From assembly GCF_047922965.1 (NCBI RefSeq), contig NZ_CP150481.1:496001-560000 (forward strand): DNA of 64,000 bases, read 5' to 3'. Below the pieces are notes generated by a model that saw only the letters and a program-made list of their open reading frames with translations, made no database searches and was not told the DNA's origin. The translations under genes were made by a program, and so were the position numbers. The DNA comes from Neptunicella plasticusilytica (GTDB lineage Bacteria; Pseudomonadota; Gammaproteobacteria; Enterobacterales; Alteromonadaceae). Below, one piece after another: positions 53,804 to 62,680 of the stretch. The first letter of the stretch is position 1; each line of letters starts with the position of its first letter.

Positions 53804-56116
53804 ATGAGTATGCCACGTCCGGTGCTGGGTTTGCTGTTAGTTTTATCTATGGCAGGCTGTAGCTCTACAATAAATACCCACTCCAATTCTATGACTAACG
53901 AGATGTCTGCAACACCCAACAAACTGACCCTTGAAAATCTGTACAAAAATAAAACCTACGCGACTAAAAAACTGGGTTCTGTGCGCTGGATGCAGGACGG
54001 TGTTTCCTACACGGCGGTAGAAAAGTCTGCCGATATAGAAGACGCGCAGGATATTGTGCGTTACCAGGCCGGTAACGACCAACGACAGATTCTGGTTAGC
54101 GCCAAAACCTTGATACCTGAAGGTCAGGACAAGCCATTGGAAATTGATGATTACCAGTGGAATAGCGACCAAAGCCAGTTGATGTTGTACACCAATAGCC
54201 AAAAAGTGTGGCGCAGTAAAAGCCGCGGTGACTACTGGCTGCTGGATATTAACAGTGGCAAGCTAACGCAATTGGGCGAAGGCAAGCAAAAAGCCGAAGA
54301 GGCAACCATGATGTTTGCCAAGTTCTCGCCTGATGACAAATCGGTCGCTTATGTACGCGATAACAATATCTATGTGCAATCACTGACCGATTATTCCATC
54401 CAGCAACTGACCCAGGATGGTAAAGGTCATATCATTAACGGTATTTTTGACTGGGTATACGAAGAAGAATTCTCCATTGCTGACGGTTTCCGCTGGAGTC
54501 CGGATAGCCAGCGTATTGCTTACTGGCAACTGGATACCAGTGCGGTAAAAGATTTCACCATGATCAACAATACCGATGCACTGTACCCCACCTTAACGGT
54601 ATTTCCCTATCCCAAAGCCGGAGAAAAAAACGCTACAGTACGTATTGGTATTGCCGCACTGGCAAGTGGTAAAACCCAATGGGCCAAGATCCCGGCCGAT
54701 ACCGATGATTTTTATATTCCGCGTATGAACTGGTCGGGTAACAGCGACGAGATCCTGGTGCAGAAGGTCAATCGTTTGCAAAACCACAATGATCATTATC
54801 TGGTCGATGTCAAAACCGGTAAGGCACGCAATATTTTTGTCGATGCCGACAAGGCCTTTATCGAACGTTACTACGATGTGAAATGGCTGAACGACGGCAA
54901 GCAGTTCCTGAAAATCAGCGAACGTGACGGCTGGCGACATGTGTATCTGGTGAGTCGTGATGGCAAGCAGATCAAGGATATTACACCGGGCGATTTCGAT
55001 ATTACCGAAATTGTCCACGTAGATGAAAAACAGGGCGACATTTATTTCACATCGGGTAAAGACAATGTGATCGAACAATATCTGTATCGCGCTAATTTAG
55101 ACGGTAGCGGTGACATTGAGCGAGTCACGCCTGAAAAATACAAAGGCAGTAATGGCTACCAGATTTCACCGGACGGTAAATTGGCAGTGCAAACCTATTC
55201 CAGTTTCCGTACTCCGACCCAGTACCACATCATCAGCCTGCCGGAGCATAAAAATATCCGCACTTTGATAGATAATCATCAAGTGACCGAAGCGTTATCC
55301 GGTATTGCCATGAGTGATATGGAATTCTTCCGGGTGCCCAGTTATGACGGCACCATGCTGGATGGCATGATCATGCGTCCGGCCGATTTTGATCCGAGCA
55401 AAAAATATCCCATCCTGTTTTATGTGTACGGGGAGCCTGCCGGACAAACGGTTAAAAACAGCTGGGGACGCAGTGGCCCACTGTGGTTTGAGTACCTGAC
55501 TGAACAAGGATTTATTGTCGCCTCAATTGATAATCGGGGTACCCGTTCTCCACGTGGCCGTGAATGGCGCAAACAGATTTACCGTCATATCGGTACGCTG
55601 GCAGCCAAAGATCAGGCAACAGCACTGGATGAAATGGCCAAACGCTGGAGTTATATCGATACGTCGCGCGTGGGAATTTGGGGGCACTCAGGTGGTGGTT
55701 CCATGACCCTGAATATGTTGTTCCGTTATCCGGAAAAATACAAGGTAGGTATTGCCGGTGCGCCGGTGCCGGATATCCGCCTGTACGATACCATCTATCA
55801 GGAACGTTATATGGGCTTGCCGGATACTTTTACCACCGAAACCGGTCGTGAGGCCTATGATCAGGCGTCACCTATTACCTTCGCCGAAAATCTGCAAGGC
55901 AAGTTGTTGCTGATCCACGGTACCGGTGATGACAATGTGCACTATCAGGGCTCTGAGCGCCTGATTAACAAGCTGGTGGAATACAATAAACAGTTCGAGT
56001 TTATGAGTTACCCGAATCGTTCGCATTCCTTGCGTGAAGGTAAGGGCACCAGTTTGCACCAGATGACCATGATGGCAAATTTCTTTAAAACCAATTTGCT
56101 TGAGAGCGGACATTAA
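53804..56116 (+). CDS. Dipeptidyl peptidase IV (S9B) lipoprotein
   Basis: 770 residues from ATG 53804 (AGAGGAAGGCAA upstream). The signal peptide ends in lipobox SMAGC with Cys19, so it is an envelope lipoprotein. An eight-bladed propeller (about 50-510) carries the DPP-IV double-Glu motif DWVYEEEFS, which holds the substrate N-terminus. The hydrolase domain has the serine in GIWGHSGGGSMT, the Asp in GTGDDNVHYQG and the His in PNRSHSL. It releases X-Pro or X-Ala dipeptides from peptides. Dispersed repeats follow it. Confidence 0.94.
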   Translation: MSMPRPVLGLLLVLSMAGCSSTINTHSNSMTNEMSATPNKLTLENLYKNKTYATKKLGSVRWMQDGVSYTAVEKSADIEDAQDIVRYQAGNDQRQILVSAKTLIPEGQDKPLEIDDYQWNSDQSQLMLYTNSQKVWRSKSRGDYWLLDINSGKLTQLGEGKQKAEEATMMFAKFSPDDKSVAYVRDNNIYVQSLTDYSIQQLTQDGKGHIINGIFDWVYEEEFSIADGFRWSPDSQRIAYWQLDTSAVKDFTMINNTDALYPTLTVFPYPKAGEKNATVRIGIAALASGKTQWAKIPADTDDFYIPRMNWSGNSDEILVQKVNRLQNHNDHYLVDVKTGKARNIFVDADKAFIERYYDVKWLNDGKQFLKISERDGWRHVYLVSRDGKQIKDITPGDFDITEIVHVDEKQGDIYFTSGKDNVIEQYLYRANLDGSGDIERVTPEKYKGSNGYQISPDGKLAVQTYSSFRTPTQYHIISLPEHKNIRTLIDNHQVTEALSGIAMSDMEFFRVPSYDGTMLDGMIMRPADFDPSKKYPILFYVYGEPAGQTVKNSWGRSGPLWFEYLTEQGFIVASIDNRGTRSPRGREWRKQIYRHIGTLAAKDQATALDEMAKRWSYIDTSRVGIWGHSGGGSMTLNMLFRYPEKYKVGIAGAPVPDIRLYDTIYQERYMGLPDTFTTETGREAYDQASPITFAENLQGKLLLIHGTGDDNVHYQGSERLINKLVEYNKQFEFMSYPNRSHSLREGKGTSLHQMTMMANFFKTNLLESGH

Positions 56117-56142
56117 TTATACCTAAGACTCCGTTCGCCCTG

Positions 56143-56289
56143 AGCGCTGACCTACAACGAGAAGCAAATCTTGTAGGTCGCGGCTTTAGCCCGACAATGA
56201 CTAATTTATAGGACCTGTCGAATTCCAGTCTCCCCGGTAGTCTTCGTCATTCCGGTTGTGTTTTGAGCCGGAACGGGGCCCAGATTGTT
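56143..56289. repeat. Intergenic dispersed repeat, copy 1 (about 147 bp)
   Basis: Near-identical to 56369-56515, offset 226 bp, with a few mismatches. It includes cttgtaggtcgcggctttag and a gtttgagccggaacgggg-type segment; non-coding. Confidence 0.85.
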
Positions 56290-56368
56290 TGTGTGGATTC
56301 CTGCCTTCGCAGGAATGACGGAACTGCTTTCGCGAACAGGGTTTTGCGGCATTCTTTTGAACGGCATA

Positions 56369-56515
56369 AGCGCCGACCTACAACGAGAAGCAAAGCTTGT
56401 AGGTCGCGGCTTTAGCCCGACAATGACTAATTTATAGTATCTGTTGAATTCCTGTCACCCCGGTAGTCTTCGTCATTCCGGTTGTGTTTTGAGCCGGAAC
56501 GGGGCCCAGATTGTT
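56369..56515. repeat. Intergenic dispersed repeat, copy 2 (about 147 bp)
   Basis: Second copy, same orientation. Between the copies is an unrelated stretch with a small palindrome (attcctgc-cttc-gcaggaat). Confidence 0.85.
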
Positions 56516-56571
56516 CAAAGTGTTCCTTCGTTCTGCAAGTGTGTCATCTTGAATGGCTAAGAAAAAACGCC

Positions 56572-56650
56572 GTTCATGGTGAGCGCGAAGCAGTCGAACC
56601 ATAAACACCTCATCCTTCGCGCTCAGGACGAACGGGATAACAGTCGAAAT
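56572..56650. repeat. Dispersed repeat related to the 50-kb array
   Basis: Contains gcagtcgaacc and, inverted, tcgcgctcaggacgaacggg, the same family as the palindromes in the 50,069-50,881 array. The gap 56117-56763 otherwise holds no gene. Confidence 0.7.
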
Positions 56651-56763
56651 TACACCTATGTTTTTATACCCTCAGCATGTAAAAATATAGTTTTTACAGA
56701 TTATTAAACCGATCAATCTTATGATTGTCTTATCTGTTTTGCGCCATTGGAGTCACCTCAAGT

Positions 56764-57114
56764 ATGCGTAAGTCCACCAAAGCCTTGTTATTTTCTGCGC
56801 TGTTGTGCCCTGGTTCCGGGCATTTTGTATTAAAAAAAACGCTGGCGGGGAGTTTACTGGTATTCACCACGTTGTTGGCCGGTTGGCAGCTATTCATTTC
56901 TACCTGGGACAGGGCGCAGCTGATTGCCGACCAAATTCTGGCCGGCGAAATTGCACCGAACATTGATGCGATTACCGTCGCTCTGGCTCAGCAGGCCGAA
57001 GATCCGATGATGGGTTATATGGGTACCCTGATGCTCGTTTGTTGGGTGATTGGTATTGTCGATGTATACCGGATCGGGCGACAACAGAAGCCTGTTTCAA
57101 CTTCAACAAAATAA
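56764..57114 (+). CDS. Small membrane protein of unknown function
   Basis: 116 residues from ATG 56764 (MRKSTKALLFSALLCPGSGH). Hydrophobic segments at about 8-45 and 80-100 flank a polar, probably periplasmic, acidic loop. The GSGHFVL-type N-terminus resembles small membrane proteins with a PGxGH motif (DUF6677/TM2-like) but assignment is weak. An in-frame start at 56725 is possible but adds no recognisable sequence. Single gene. Confidence 0.7.
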   Translation: MRKSTKALLFSALLCPGSGHFVLKKTLAGSLLVFTTLLAGWQLFISTWDRAQLIADQILAGEIAPNIDAITVALAQQAEDPMMGYMGTLMLVCWVIGIVDVYRIGRQQKPVSTSTK

Positions 57115-57180
57115 TTATTGACAACTTTTTGCCCTGCTGGCAATTTAGTCCTCCCTTTTGAATGTTCGGAGAGCAGACCA

Positions 57181-57255
57181 ATGAACAATGTACGCTTAAA
57201 AAACAAAGCCGATGCGGTTGTTGGGTTTCCGATCATTTCTCTTCAGTGTTGTTAA
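57181..57255 (+). other. Possible 24-codon ORF
   Basis: ATG 57181 with GGAGAG seven bases upstream; the product starts MNNVRLKNKADAVVGFPIIS and ends LQCC. It could be a leader peptide of the downstream MATE gene (start 225 bp later) or a gene relic. Otherwise 57115-57405 is non-coding. Confidence 0.25.
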
Positions 57256-57405
57256 TCTAGCTAGAAATTTTCGGAAACACTCCTTCCAGTAACCGTTGAT
57301 AAGTCGCGGTATTTTTACGCACGGGTAATAAGGTTACCCCATTTGTATTGATTTAAATCTGCAGGTCACGATTTGGCTATCGTGAGCTGTGATATGGAAT
57401 TTCTG

Positions 57406-58815
57406 ATGACAGCACAAAAAAATAATAAACCTTCTATATATCAATTGTTTAAACAAGCCTTATCGGGAAATATTGAACAGGATTTTACCCAAGGCTCAAT
57501 CGGCACCGCAGCATTTTTGCTGTCGGTGCCGATGGTACTGGAAATGGCAATGGAATCGGTGTTTGCCATTACCGACATATTCTTTGTTTCGGGACTCGGT
57601 GCCACCGCCGTTGCGGTAGTGGGGTTAACCGAAGCGGTGATCACCTTGCTATATGCTGTGGCCATTGGTTTTAGCATGGGCGTTACCGCCACAGTGGCAA
57701 GACGCATTGGCGAGAAAAACCTGGAAGCAGCCAATATTGTGGCAGGCCAAACCTTGTGGATTGGTTTGGTTGTCGCCTTGATTGTCGGGGTGTTAGGTGT
57801 GAATTACGCTGGCGATATCCTGCAACTGATGGGCGTCGAGGATGATGTATTGGCCACCGGTAAAAGCTATACCTCTATTATGCTCGGTGGCTCGGTCACC
57901 ATACTGTACCTGTTTTTAATCAATGCGTTATTTCGTGGCGCAGGCGACGCAACAGTCGCGATGCGTTCACTGTGGTTAGCTAACGGTATTAACATTGTGC
58001 TCGATCCGCTGCTGATTTACGGAGTTGGGCCTTTTCCGGAAATGGGCGTGACCGGCGCAGCAGTGGCAACCAATATTGGGCGCGGCATAGGCGTGTTGTA
58101 CCAGTTGTATCATTTACGCGGCCATGTCAGTCGATTGGCGTTGCGGTTACATCACCTGAAATTTGTGCCTCAGGTGGCGTTGGGGATTGCCAAAGTTTCA
58201 CTGGGCGGTATGTTGCAGTTTATTATCGCTACTGCCAGTTGGGTGGCGCTGGTGCGCATTGTTTCTGCTTATGGCAGCGCTGCGGTTGCCGGTTATACCA
58301 TTGCGGTACGGGTGATTATGTTTACCATTTTACCTTCCTGGGGAATGAGTAACGCTGTGGCGACTTTGGTAGGGCAAAACCTGGGGGCCAAACAACCGGA
58401 GCGAGCCGAGCAGTCGGTGTGGAAAGTCGCCCGTTACAATCTGTATTTTATGCTGTTTGTGGCGGTGATCTTTATCTGCTTTGCCGAGCAAATTATCGGG
58501 ATATTTACCACCGTGCCTGCAGTGATGGAATACGGTGTCGCTTGCTTGCGTTATATCAGTTACGGCTATGGTTTTTACGGTATTGGTATGATTGTGGTGC
58601 AGGCCTTTAATGGTGCAGGAGATACCATGACACCGACCAAAATCAACTTTTTGTGTTATTGGTTGTTCCAGATCCCGCTGGCCTACTGGTTAGCCCATTC
58701 CATGCAGCAAGGGCCTGATGGCGTGTTTATGGCGATTACCCTGGCGGAATCCCTGATTGCCATTGTGGGTGTGGTGGTATTCAGGCGCGGTCAGTGGAAA
58801 TTACAATCAGTGTGA
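57406..58815 (+). CDS. MATE-family efflux transporter
   Basis: 469 residues from ATG 57406 (GGAATTTCTG upstream); in-frame starts at 57373 (TTG) and 57394 exist. Twelve membrane helices in two MatE repeats: N-lobe with VPMVLEMAMESVFAITDIFF and GLGATAVAVVGLTEAV, C-lobe with GSAAVAGYTIAVRVIMF and QAFNGAGDTMTPTK. It is closer to the NorM/DinF-like prokaryotic branch; exports cationic drugs or metabolites against Na+ or H+. It ends at a terminator shared with the convergent sensor gene. Confidence 0.92.
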   Translation: MTAQKNNKPSIYQLFKQALSGNIEQDFTQGSIGTAAFLLSVPMVLEMAMESVFAITDIFFVSGLGATAVAVVGLTEAVITLLYAVAIGFSMGVTATVARRIGEKNLEAANIVAGQTLWIGLVVALIVGVLGVNYAGDILQLMGVEDDVLATGKSYTSIMLGGSVTILYLFLINALFRGAGDATVAMRSLWLANGINIVLDPLLIYGVGPFPEMGVTGAAVATNIGRGIGVLYQLYHLRGHVSRLALRLHHLKFVPQVALGIAKVSLGGMLQFIIATASWVALVRIVSAYGSAAVAGYTIAVRVIMFTILPSWGMSNAVATLVGQNLGAKQPERAEQSVWKVARYNLYFMLFVAVIFICFAEQIIGIFTTVPAVMEYGVACLRYISYGYGFYGIGMIVVQAFNGAGDTMTPTKINFLCYWLFQIPLAYWLAHSMQQGPDGVFMAITLAESLIAIVGVVVFRRGQWKLQSV

Positions 58816-58833
58816 TTGGCTCGACAATGTAAT

Positions 58834-58859
58834 AACCGGCTCTTTATGAGCCGGTTTTT
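58834..58859 (+). terminator. Intrinsic terminator of the MATE gene
   Basis: Nine-bp stem aaccggctc / gagccggtt, 5-base loop, then a T-run on the plus strand. The stop codon of the convergent sensor gene lies in its loop. Confidence 0.85.
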
Positions 58860-59941
58860 ACCCTTTGTTCCTGGCTAAGTTTTTGTAGTTGTTCGTTAGC
58901 ATGTTGCAGGCGCACCTCCATATCCCTGCGGGCTTCAACCATTTCATTTGCCACGGCGGCGAGCGATTTGAATTCGGCAAAGCCCAGTTTCTTTTCATCC
59001 ATACGTTGATATTCCCGCTTGCAACGATAAAAGAAGATGACGAAATCGGAAAATGCCCTTTGAAAAGTAATAAAGCTGCGGATCAGCAAAATGATAAGTG
59101 CCAGCGAGGTGAGTCCGGCGATCAGCAAACCATTACGTTTAACCTGTTGCTCGCGCTCGGCAATCATCGGTGCCAGTTTCTGATCGACAATCGCTAATTG
59201 CTCTTCTACCAGATGGGCTTGCTGGCGAAAATCACCCTGCATGCCATCATTATGATCCAGACCCACTTGCTGGTAAGCCTCAACCAGTTGCATAAAACTG
59301 TTCTGGTAATTGTTCAACAACGCTTTCAAGCGTGATTGATTCGCCCCCGAATAATGAGCAATCGCCTGCTCAAGCTGATGGTACATTGCCTGCTCTTTAT
59401 CAACGTATTCCATTCGCCGGCGTAACATAAAGTCTTTTTCATGGCGGCGGATCTGCAGCAACATCACCTGGAACCGATTCAGGTTGTTGGCATCGAACAT
59501 CTCTTCCAGTTCATGGATGGCATCGCGAAACTGTTTTTGAAAGCCGCTATTTTCATTTAAACCAATTTGCAGATGGATACCAACCAGCTTAAGAAACTGA
59601 TCCCGGTAGACGGGAAAACCGGTTTGGATATCGTTAAAAATGGCCTGTGTCGGAAAAAATATCGCCGCATCGTCACTGAGTTGGCGCATGTTCAGTTCGA
59701 ACTGTTCAGCACGTTGCTGAAACTGTTCGACATATTGTTTATCGTGTCGCAGTAAAAAGTCCTTCTCATGGCGGCGTAATTGCAACAAGTCGGCATTCAG
59801 GTGTAACAGTAACTTGTTTTGCTGATTCAGCTTAATCAGTTGGTTGGTATAGTGAATTTGGCTGATAACCAGCACCAGCATGCCTATAACACAAACAGAT
59901 ATAATCAGTACCAGTCGGTATTTGATCGAATTAAACTGCAT
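58844..59941 (-). CDS. HBM-domain membrane sensor without an output domain
   Basis: 365 residues. Membrane segments at about 9-28 and 271-289 enclose a periplasmic domain of two similar four-helix modules: RRHEKDFLLR at 56-65 recurs as RRHEKDFMLR at 165-174, and GLNENSGFQ..FRDAIHELEE recurs as GLDHNDGMQ..FRQQAHLVEE. That is the helical bimodular (HBM) sensor of McpS-type receptors, which bind small organic acids. The cytosolic part is only about 75 residues of coiled coil with no HAMP-MA, kinase or GGDEF domain. It may signal through a partner protein or be a truncated receptor. The nearest chemoreceptor is 38 kb away. Confidence 0.8.
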   Translation of the reverse strand: MQFNSIKYRLVLIISVCVIGMLVLVISQIHYTNQLIKLNQQNKLLLHLNADLLQLRRHEKDFLLRHDKQYVEQFQQRAEQFELNMRQLSDDAAIFFPTQAIFNDIQTGFPVYRDQFLKLVGIHLQIGLNENSGFQKQFRDAIHELEEMFDANNLNRFQVMLLQIRRHEKDFMLRRRMEYVDKEQAMYHQLEQAIAHYSGANQSRLKALLNNYQNSFMQLVEAYQQVGLDHNDGMQGDFRQQAHLVEEQLAIVDQKLAPMIAEREQQVKRNGLLIAGLTSLALIILLIRSFITFQRAFSDFVIFFYRCKREYQRMDEKKLGFAEFKSLAAVANEMVEARRDMEVRLQHANEQLQKLSQEQRVKTGS

Positions 59942-60038
59942 TGCCTACCTCTCGGATTAGATCGGAATAGCCGATCGGTAAGCATTGCAATCAATTGTGA
60001 CAGAATGATGTCAGTGACGGGGGGTAAAAAATTCAGGT

Positions 60039-60989
60039 TTAGTTATTTGCCTTCCATAACCAGCGTAATCCTTCCGGTAGCAGAGCACCACCATGCTGGT
60101 CATTGTGTTCGCCGTCTGTCCAGACGTTGCGTAGTTGATAACGCGCCCCTTCAAGCGTCTGTTGGTCGGCAATGCGGTTGGCATACTCCAGCGCCTTAAC
60201 CATTTGCTGGTTGGCTAAAAACCAGTTGCCCCATTCATTATCCAGATCGTTGATGCCGTCCTGAATAAAGATCCGCAACGGGCGAATGGCCTCACGGCGG
60301 ATCAGCGCCGGATAATCCTGCCCGCCCAGTTTAATTGGCTGGCTGTCGGCATCAAAACCTATTGATACATAACTACCGATAGAGCTATACACTTTGCGAA
60401 ATACATCGGGCCGATGCCAGGCCACCGTAAACGCAGCAATGGCACCGCTACTGGTGCCGCCAATCGCCCGCTGTTCCGGATCCTTGGTCAGGTTGTAATC
60501 CTTGCTAACGGCAGGCAGCATTTCTTCCACAATAAAGCGCGCATAGCGATCGTCCATGGCATCGTATTCGGGGGCGCGATGATCCGGGTTACTCATGCCC
60601 AGATTCTGCGGATAATGTTCGGACAGGTTACCCGGCGTAATAAAAATCCCGATAGTGACTGGCATGTCGCCTTTGGCGATCAGGTTTTCCATCACTTGTG
60701 GCACCCGCAATGAACCTTGGGGATTAGTGGCGCGTTGCCCATCCTGAAACACTAATACACTAGCGGGTTTTGATGGCTGATATTGTGCTGGAATAAACAA
60801 CCAGTAGCGGCGCACCGTATTGGCCATAATCTGGCTATGGAACTCAAATGGCCCTTTTAATTCCCCCTTGGGCACACCTTGTTGCGGGAAATGATCGGCG
60901 GTGAGTGTTAGTCCGGTTCTAATCGGTAATTCGGCAGCATTGGCACTGAATAACGTTAGTAAGGCAAGTATCAACAGTATATGTTTCAT
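60039..60989 (-). CDS. Secreted esterase (enterochelin-esterase/Esterase D-like fold)
   Basis: 316 residues with a signal peptide (MKHILLILALLTLFSANA). The alpha/beta-hydrolase nucleophile lies in AIGGTSSGAIAAF (about residue 170), an Asp in FIQDGINDLDNEWG and the His in TDGEHNDQHGGALLPEGLRW. It resembles periplasmic Fes/IroE- or feruloyl-esterase-like enzymes; the substrate may be a siderophore or plant ester, not decided by context. Single gene, 97 bp downstream of nothing related on the minus strand. Confidence 0.85.
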   Translation of the reverse strand: MKHILLILALLTLFSANAAELPIRTGLTLTADHFPQQGVPKGELKGPFEFHSQIMANTVRRYWLFIPAQYQPSKPASVLVFQDGQRATNPQGSLRVPQVMENLIAKGDMPVTIGIFITPGNLSEHYPQNLGMSNPDHRAPEYDAMDDRYARFIVEEMLPAVSKDYNLTKDPEQRAIGGTSSGAIAAFTVAWHRPDVFRKVYSSIGSYVSIGFDADSQPIKLGGQDYPALIRREAIRPLRIFIQDGINDLDNEWGNWFLANQQMVKALEYANRIADQQTLEGARYQLRNVWTDGEHNDQHGGALLPEGLRWLWKANN

Positions 60990-61131
60990 GGTGAGCCGTC
61001 CTTTTGAGTCGCTACTGGCTTAGTTAATCGGTTTTAATTGTCTTTATCTATAACAATTTTGCCAAATTCAGTCGTACAGAGCGTTGTATCTTGTTTTAGA
61101 ATAGGCAACGAACTTAAAAAGGAAATGGCAG

Positions 61132-61614
61132 ATGAAAAAGTTACTGGGATTAGTTTGTTTGACACTATTACTGACCGGCTGCGATAAAAATGAAGTAGGG
61201 GATATTTCGTTAGGCTTGTTTACCACCAAAGATATTAAGCTCAATACCCTGGTTGATCCGATAGTCAGCGGAGTCACCTGCCATGTGGCCAGCATTGAGG
61301 CCAATTTGAGTCTGGCCGATCCGTCGGATAGCTCCATTGCCTGCCGCCAGACTGGCGAGATCACCGCACAGATGATCGCCCAAATCGATAAGTCCAAATC
61401 CGGTGAAGTGGTATTTACCAAATCCAAAAGTGTGCTGTTTAAAAATATGAAGGTACGGCGGATTTTCGATCCCGAAACCCAAACCTTGATGTATGTTTCC
61501 TATTCCACCAAAGAAACCTCCGGCAGCTTTAAACATAGCCTCTCCACCGTTCCGTTGTGGGGTACACAGGCATACCAACAACCTGCTCAATTAAATTCTC
61601 AACAGGGCGAATAA
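61132..61614 (+). CDS. creA: CreA-family lipoprotein
   Basis: 160 residues; the signal peptide ends in a lipobox LLTGC (Cys17). The rest matches the CreA family: IKLNTLVDPIVSGVTCHVAS, SIACRQTGEI, and FKNMKVRRIFDPETQTLMYV followed by VSYSTK and SLSTVPLWG. CreA is a conserved periplasmic protein of unknown biochemical role. It is 3 bp upstream of the EamA transporter gene and probably co-transcribed. Confidence 0.92.
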   Translation: MKKLLGLVCLTLLLTGCDKNEVGDISLGLFTTKDIKLNTLVDPIVSGVTCHVASIEANLSLADPSDSSIACRQTGEITAQMIAQIDKSKSGEVVFTKSKSVLFKNMKVRRIFDPETQTLMYVSYSTKETSGSFKHSLSTVPLWGTQAYQQPAQLNSQQGE

Positions 61615-61617
61615 CTT

Positions 61618-62466
61618 TTGGCCTATCTGATTGCGGTTACCCTGCTGTGGGCGTTTTCTTTTAGTTTAATTGGTGAATATCTGGCCGGGCAGGTCGATCC
61701 CTGGTTTGCGGTATTAATGCGCATTGCTTTGGCCACCTTGGTGTTTTTACCTGTTATGCGCTTGCGTCAGGTGAACAGTAAAACCGCAGTGAAATTGATG
61801 CTGATTGGTGCGATACAACTGGGGCTAATGTACGGTTTTTACTATCAGTCTTTCCTGTTTTTATCGGTACCGGAAGTTCTGTTATTTACGGTGATGACAC
61901 CTATTTATATCACCTTGATCAATGATTTTGCTGAACTCCGTTTTCACGCCAATTTTTTGCTGGTTGCTGCCATCGCCACCGCTGGTGCCGTCGCTATCCG
62001 TTATAACGGTATCGACAGCAATTTTGTACTGGGTTTTGCCATGGTGCAGTGCGCCAACCTGTGTTTTGCCGCCGGGCAAGTCGGTTATAAACGTTTAATG
62101 GTGCAGCATAATGTGGATCAAAAAACTGTGTTCGGCTGGTTTTTTATTGGTGCGCTGATTGTCGCTTGCGTGTGTTACGGCATATTCGGTAATCCGGCCA
62201 AAATGCCCACCACCGACTTGCAATGGGGTATATTGATTTATCTGGGCATTATCGCCTCTGGCCTTGGCTTTTTTGGTTGGAATAAAGGCGCAACCCTGGT
62301 TAACGTCGGCGCACTGGCGGTAATGAATAACTTGTTAATTCCGGCCGGCATACTGGTAAACCTGCTGATCTGGAATCACAACGCCGATATTCTGCGCTTG
62401 GCACTCGGCGGCGGGATTATTTTAGTGGCATTGTGGCTAAATAAGCAGTGGCAAGTTAGGGGATAA
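61618..62466 (+). CDS. EamA-family (DMT) metabolite exporter
   Basis: 282 residues starting at TTG 61618 (MAYLIAVTLLWAFSFSLIGE after initiation) with AGGGCG upstream; no earlier ATG fits. Ten membrane helices in two EamA repeats, with LLWAFSFSLIGEYLAGQVDP in the first. Members export amino acids such as cysteine or other metabolites; the substrate is unknown. Follows creA. Confidence 0.87.
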   Translation: MAYLIAVTLLWAFSFSLIGEYLAGQVDPWFAVLMRIALATLVFLPVMRLRQVNSKTAVKLMLIGAIQLGLMYGFYYQSFLFLSVPEVLLFTVMTPIYITLINDFAELRFHANFLLVAAIATAGAVAIRYNGIDSNFVLGFAMVQCANLCFAAGQVGYKRLMVQHNVDQKTVFGWFFIGALIVACVCYGIFGNPAKMPTTDLQWGILIYLGIIASGLGFFGWNKGATLVNVGALAVMNNLLIPAGILVNLLIWNHNADILRLALGGGIILVALWLNKQWQVRG

Positions 62467-62479
62467 GAGTATAGTGATA

Positions 62480-62680
62480 ATGAAATCTCGATTTGGCAGC
62501 ACTGCTTCTAAAAAAGTGGCGGACATTAATTTGTCAGCCACTTTAGAACAATCGGTTAGATTTAAACGGGCTAACGCTAGTGCAGAACATTGGGCAAAAG
62601 ACAATAAAAACGCTATCAAATCATACAACGGCTTTATTGAAGAAAATGGTATTTTTGGTGATGAATTCAAGACTTTTTAG
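62480..62680 (+). CDS. CcdA-like antitoxin without adjacent toxin
   Basis: 66 residues from ATG 62480 (GTG 62474 also possible). The C-terminal half, HWAKDNKNAIKSYNGFIEEN then GIFGDEFKTF, has the F-plasmid CcdA pattern (W-x-x-x-N-x-x-A/G-I-x-x-x-N-x-x-V/I-E-x-x-G-x-F-x-D-E) that wraps the CcdB gyrase poison. The N-terminal DNA-binding half is shorter. No CcdB-like frame follows: the next gene is on the other strand and overlaps by 14 bp. It may be an anti-addiction or chromosomally fixed orphan. Confidence 0.75.
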   Translation: MKSRFGSTASKKVADINLSATLEQSVRFKRANASAEHWAKDNKNAIKSYNGFIEENGIFGDEFKTF

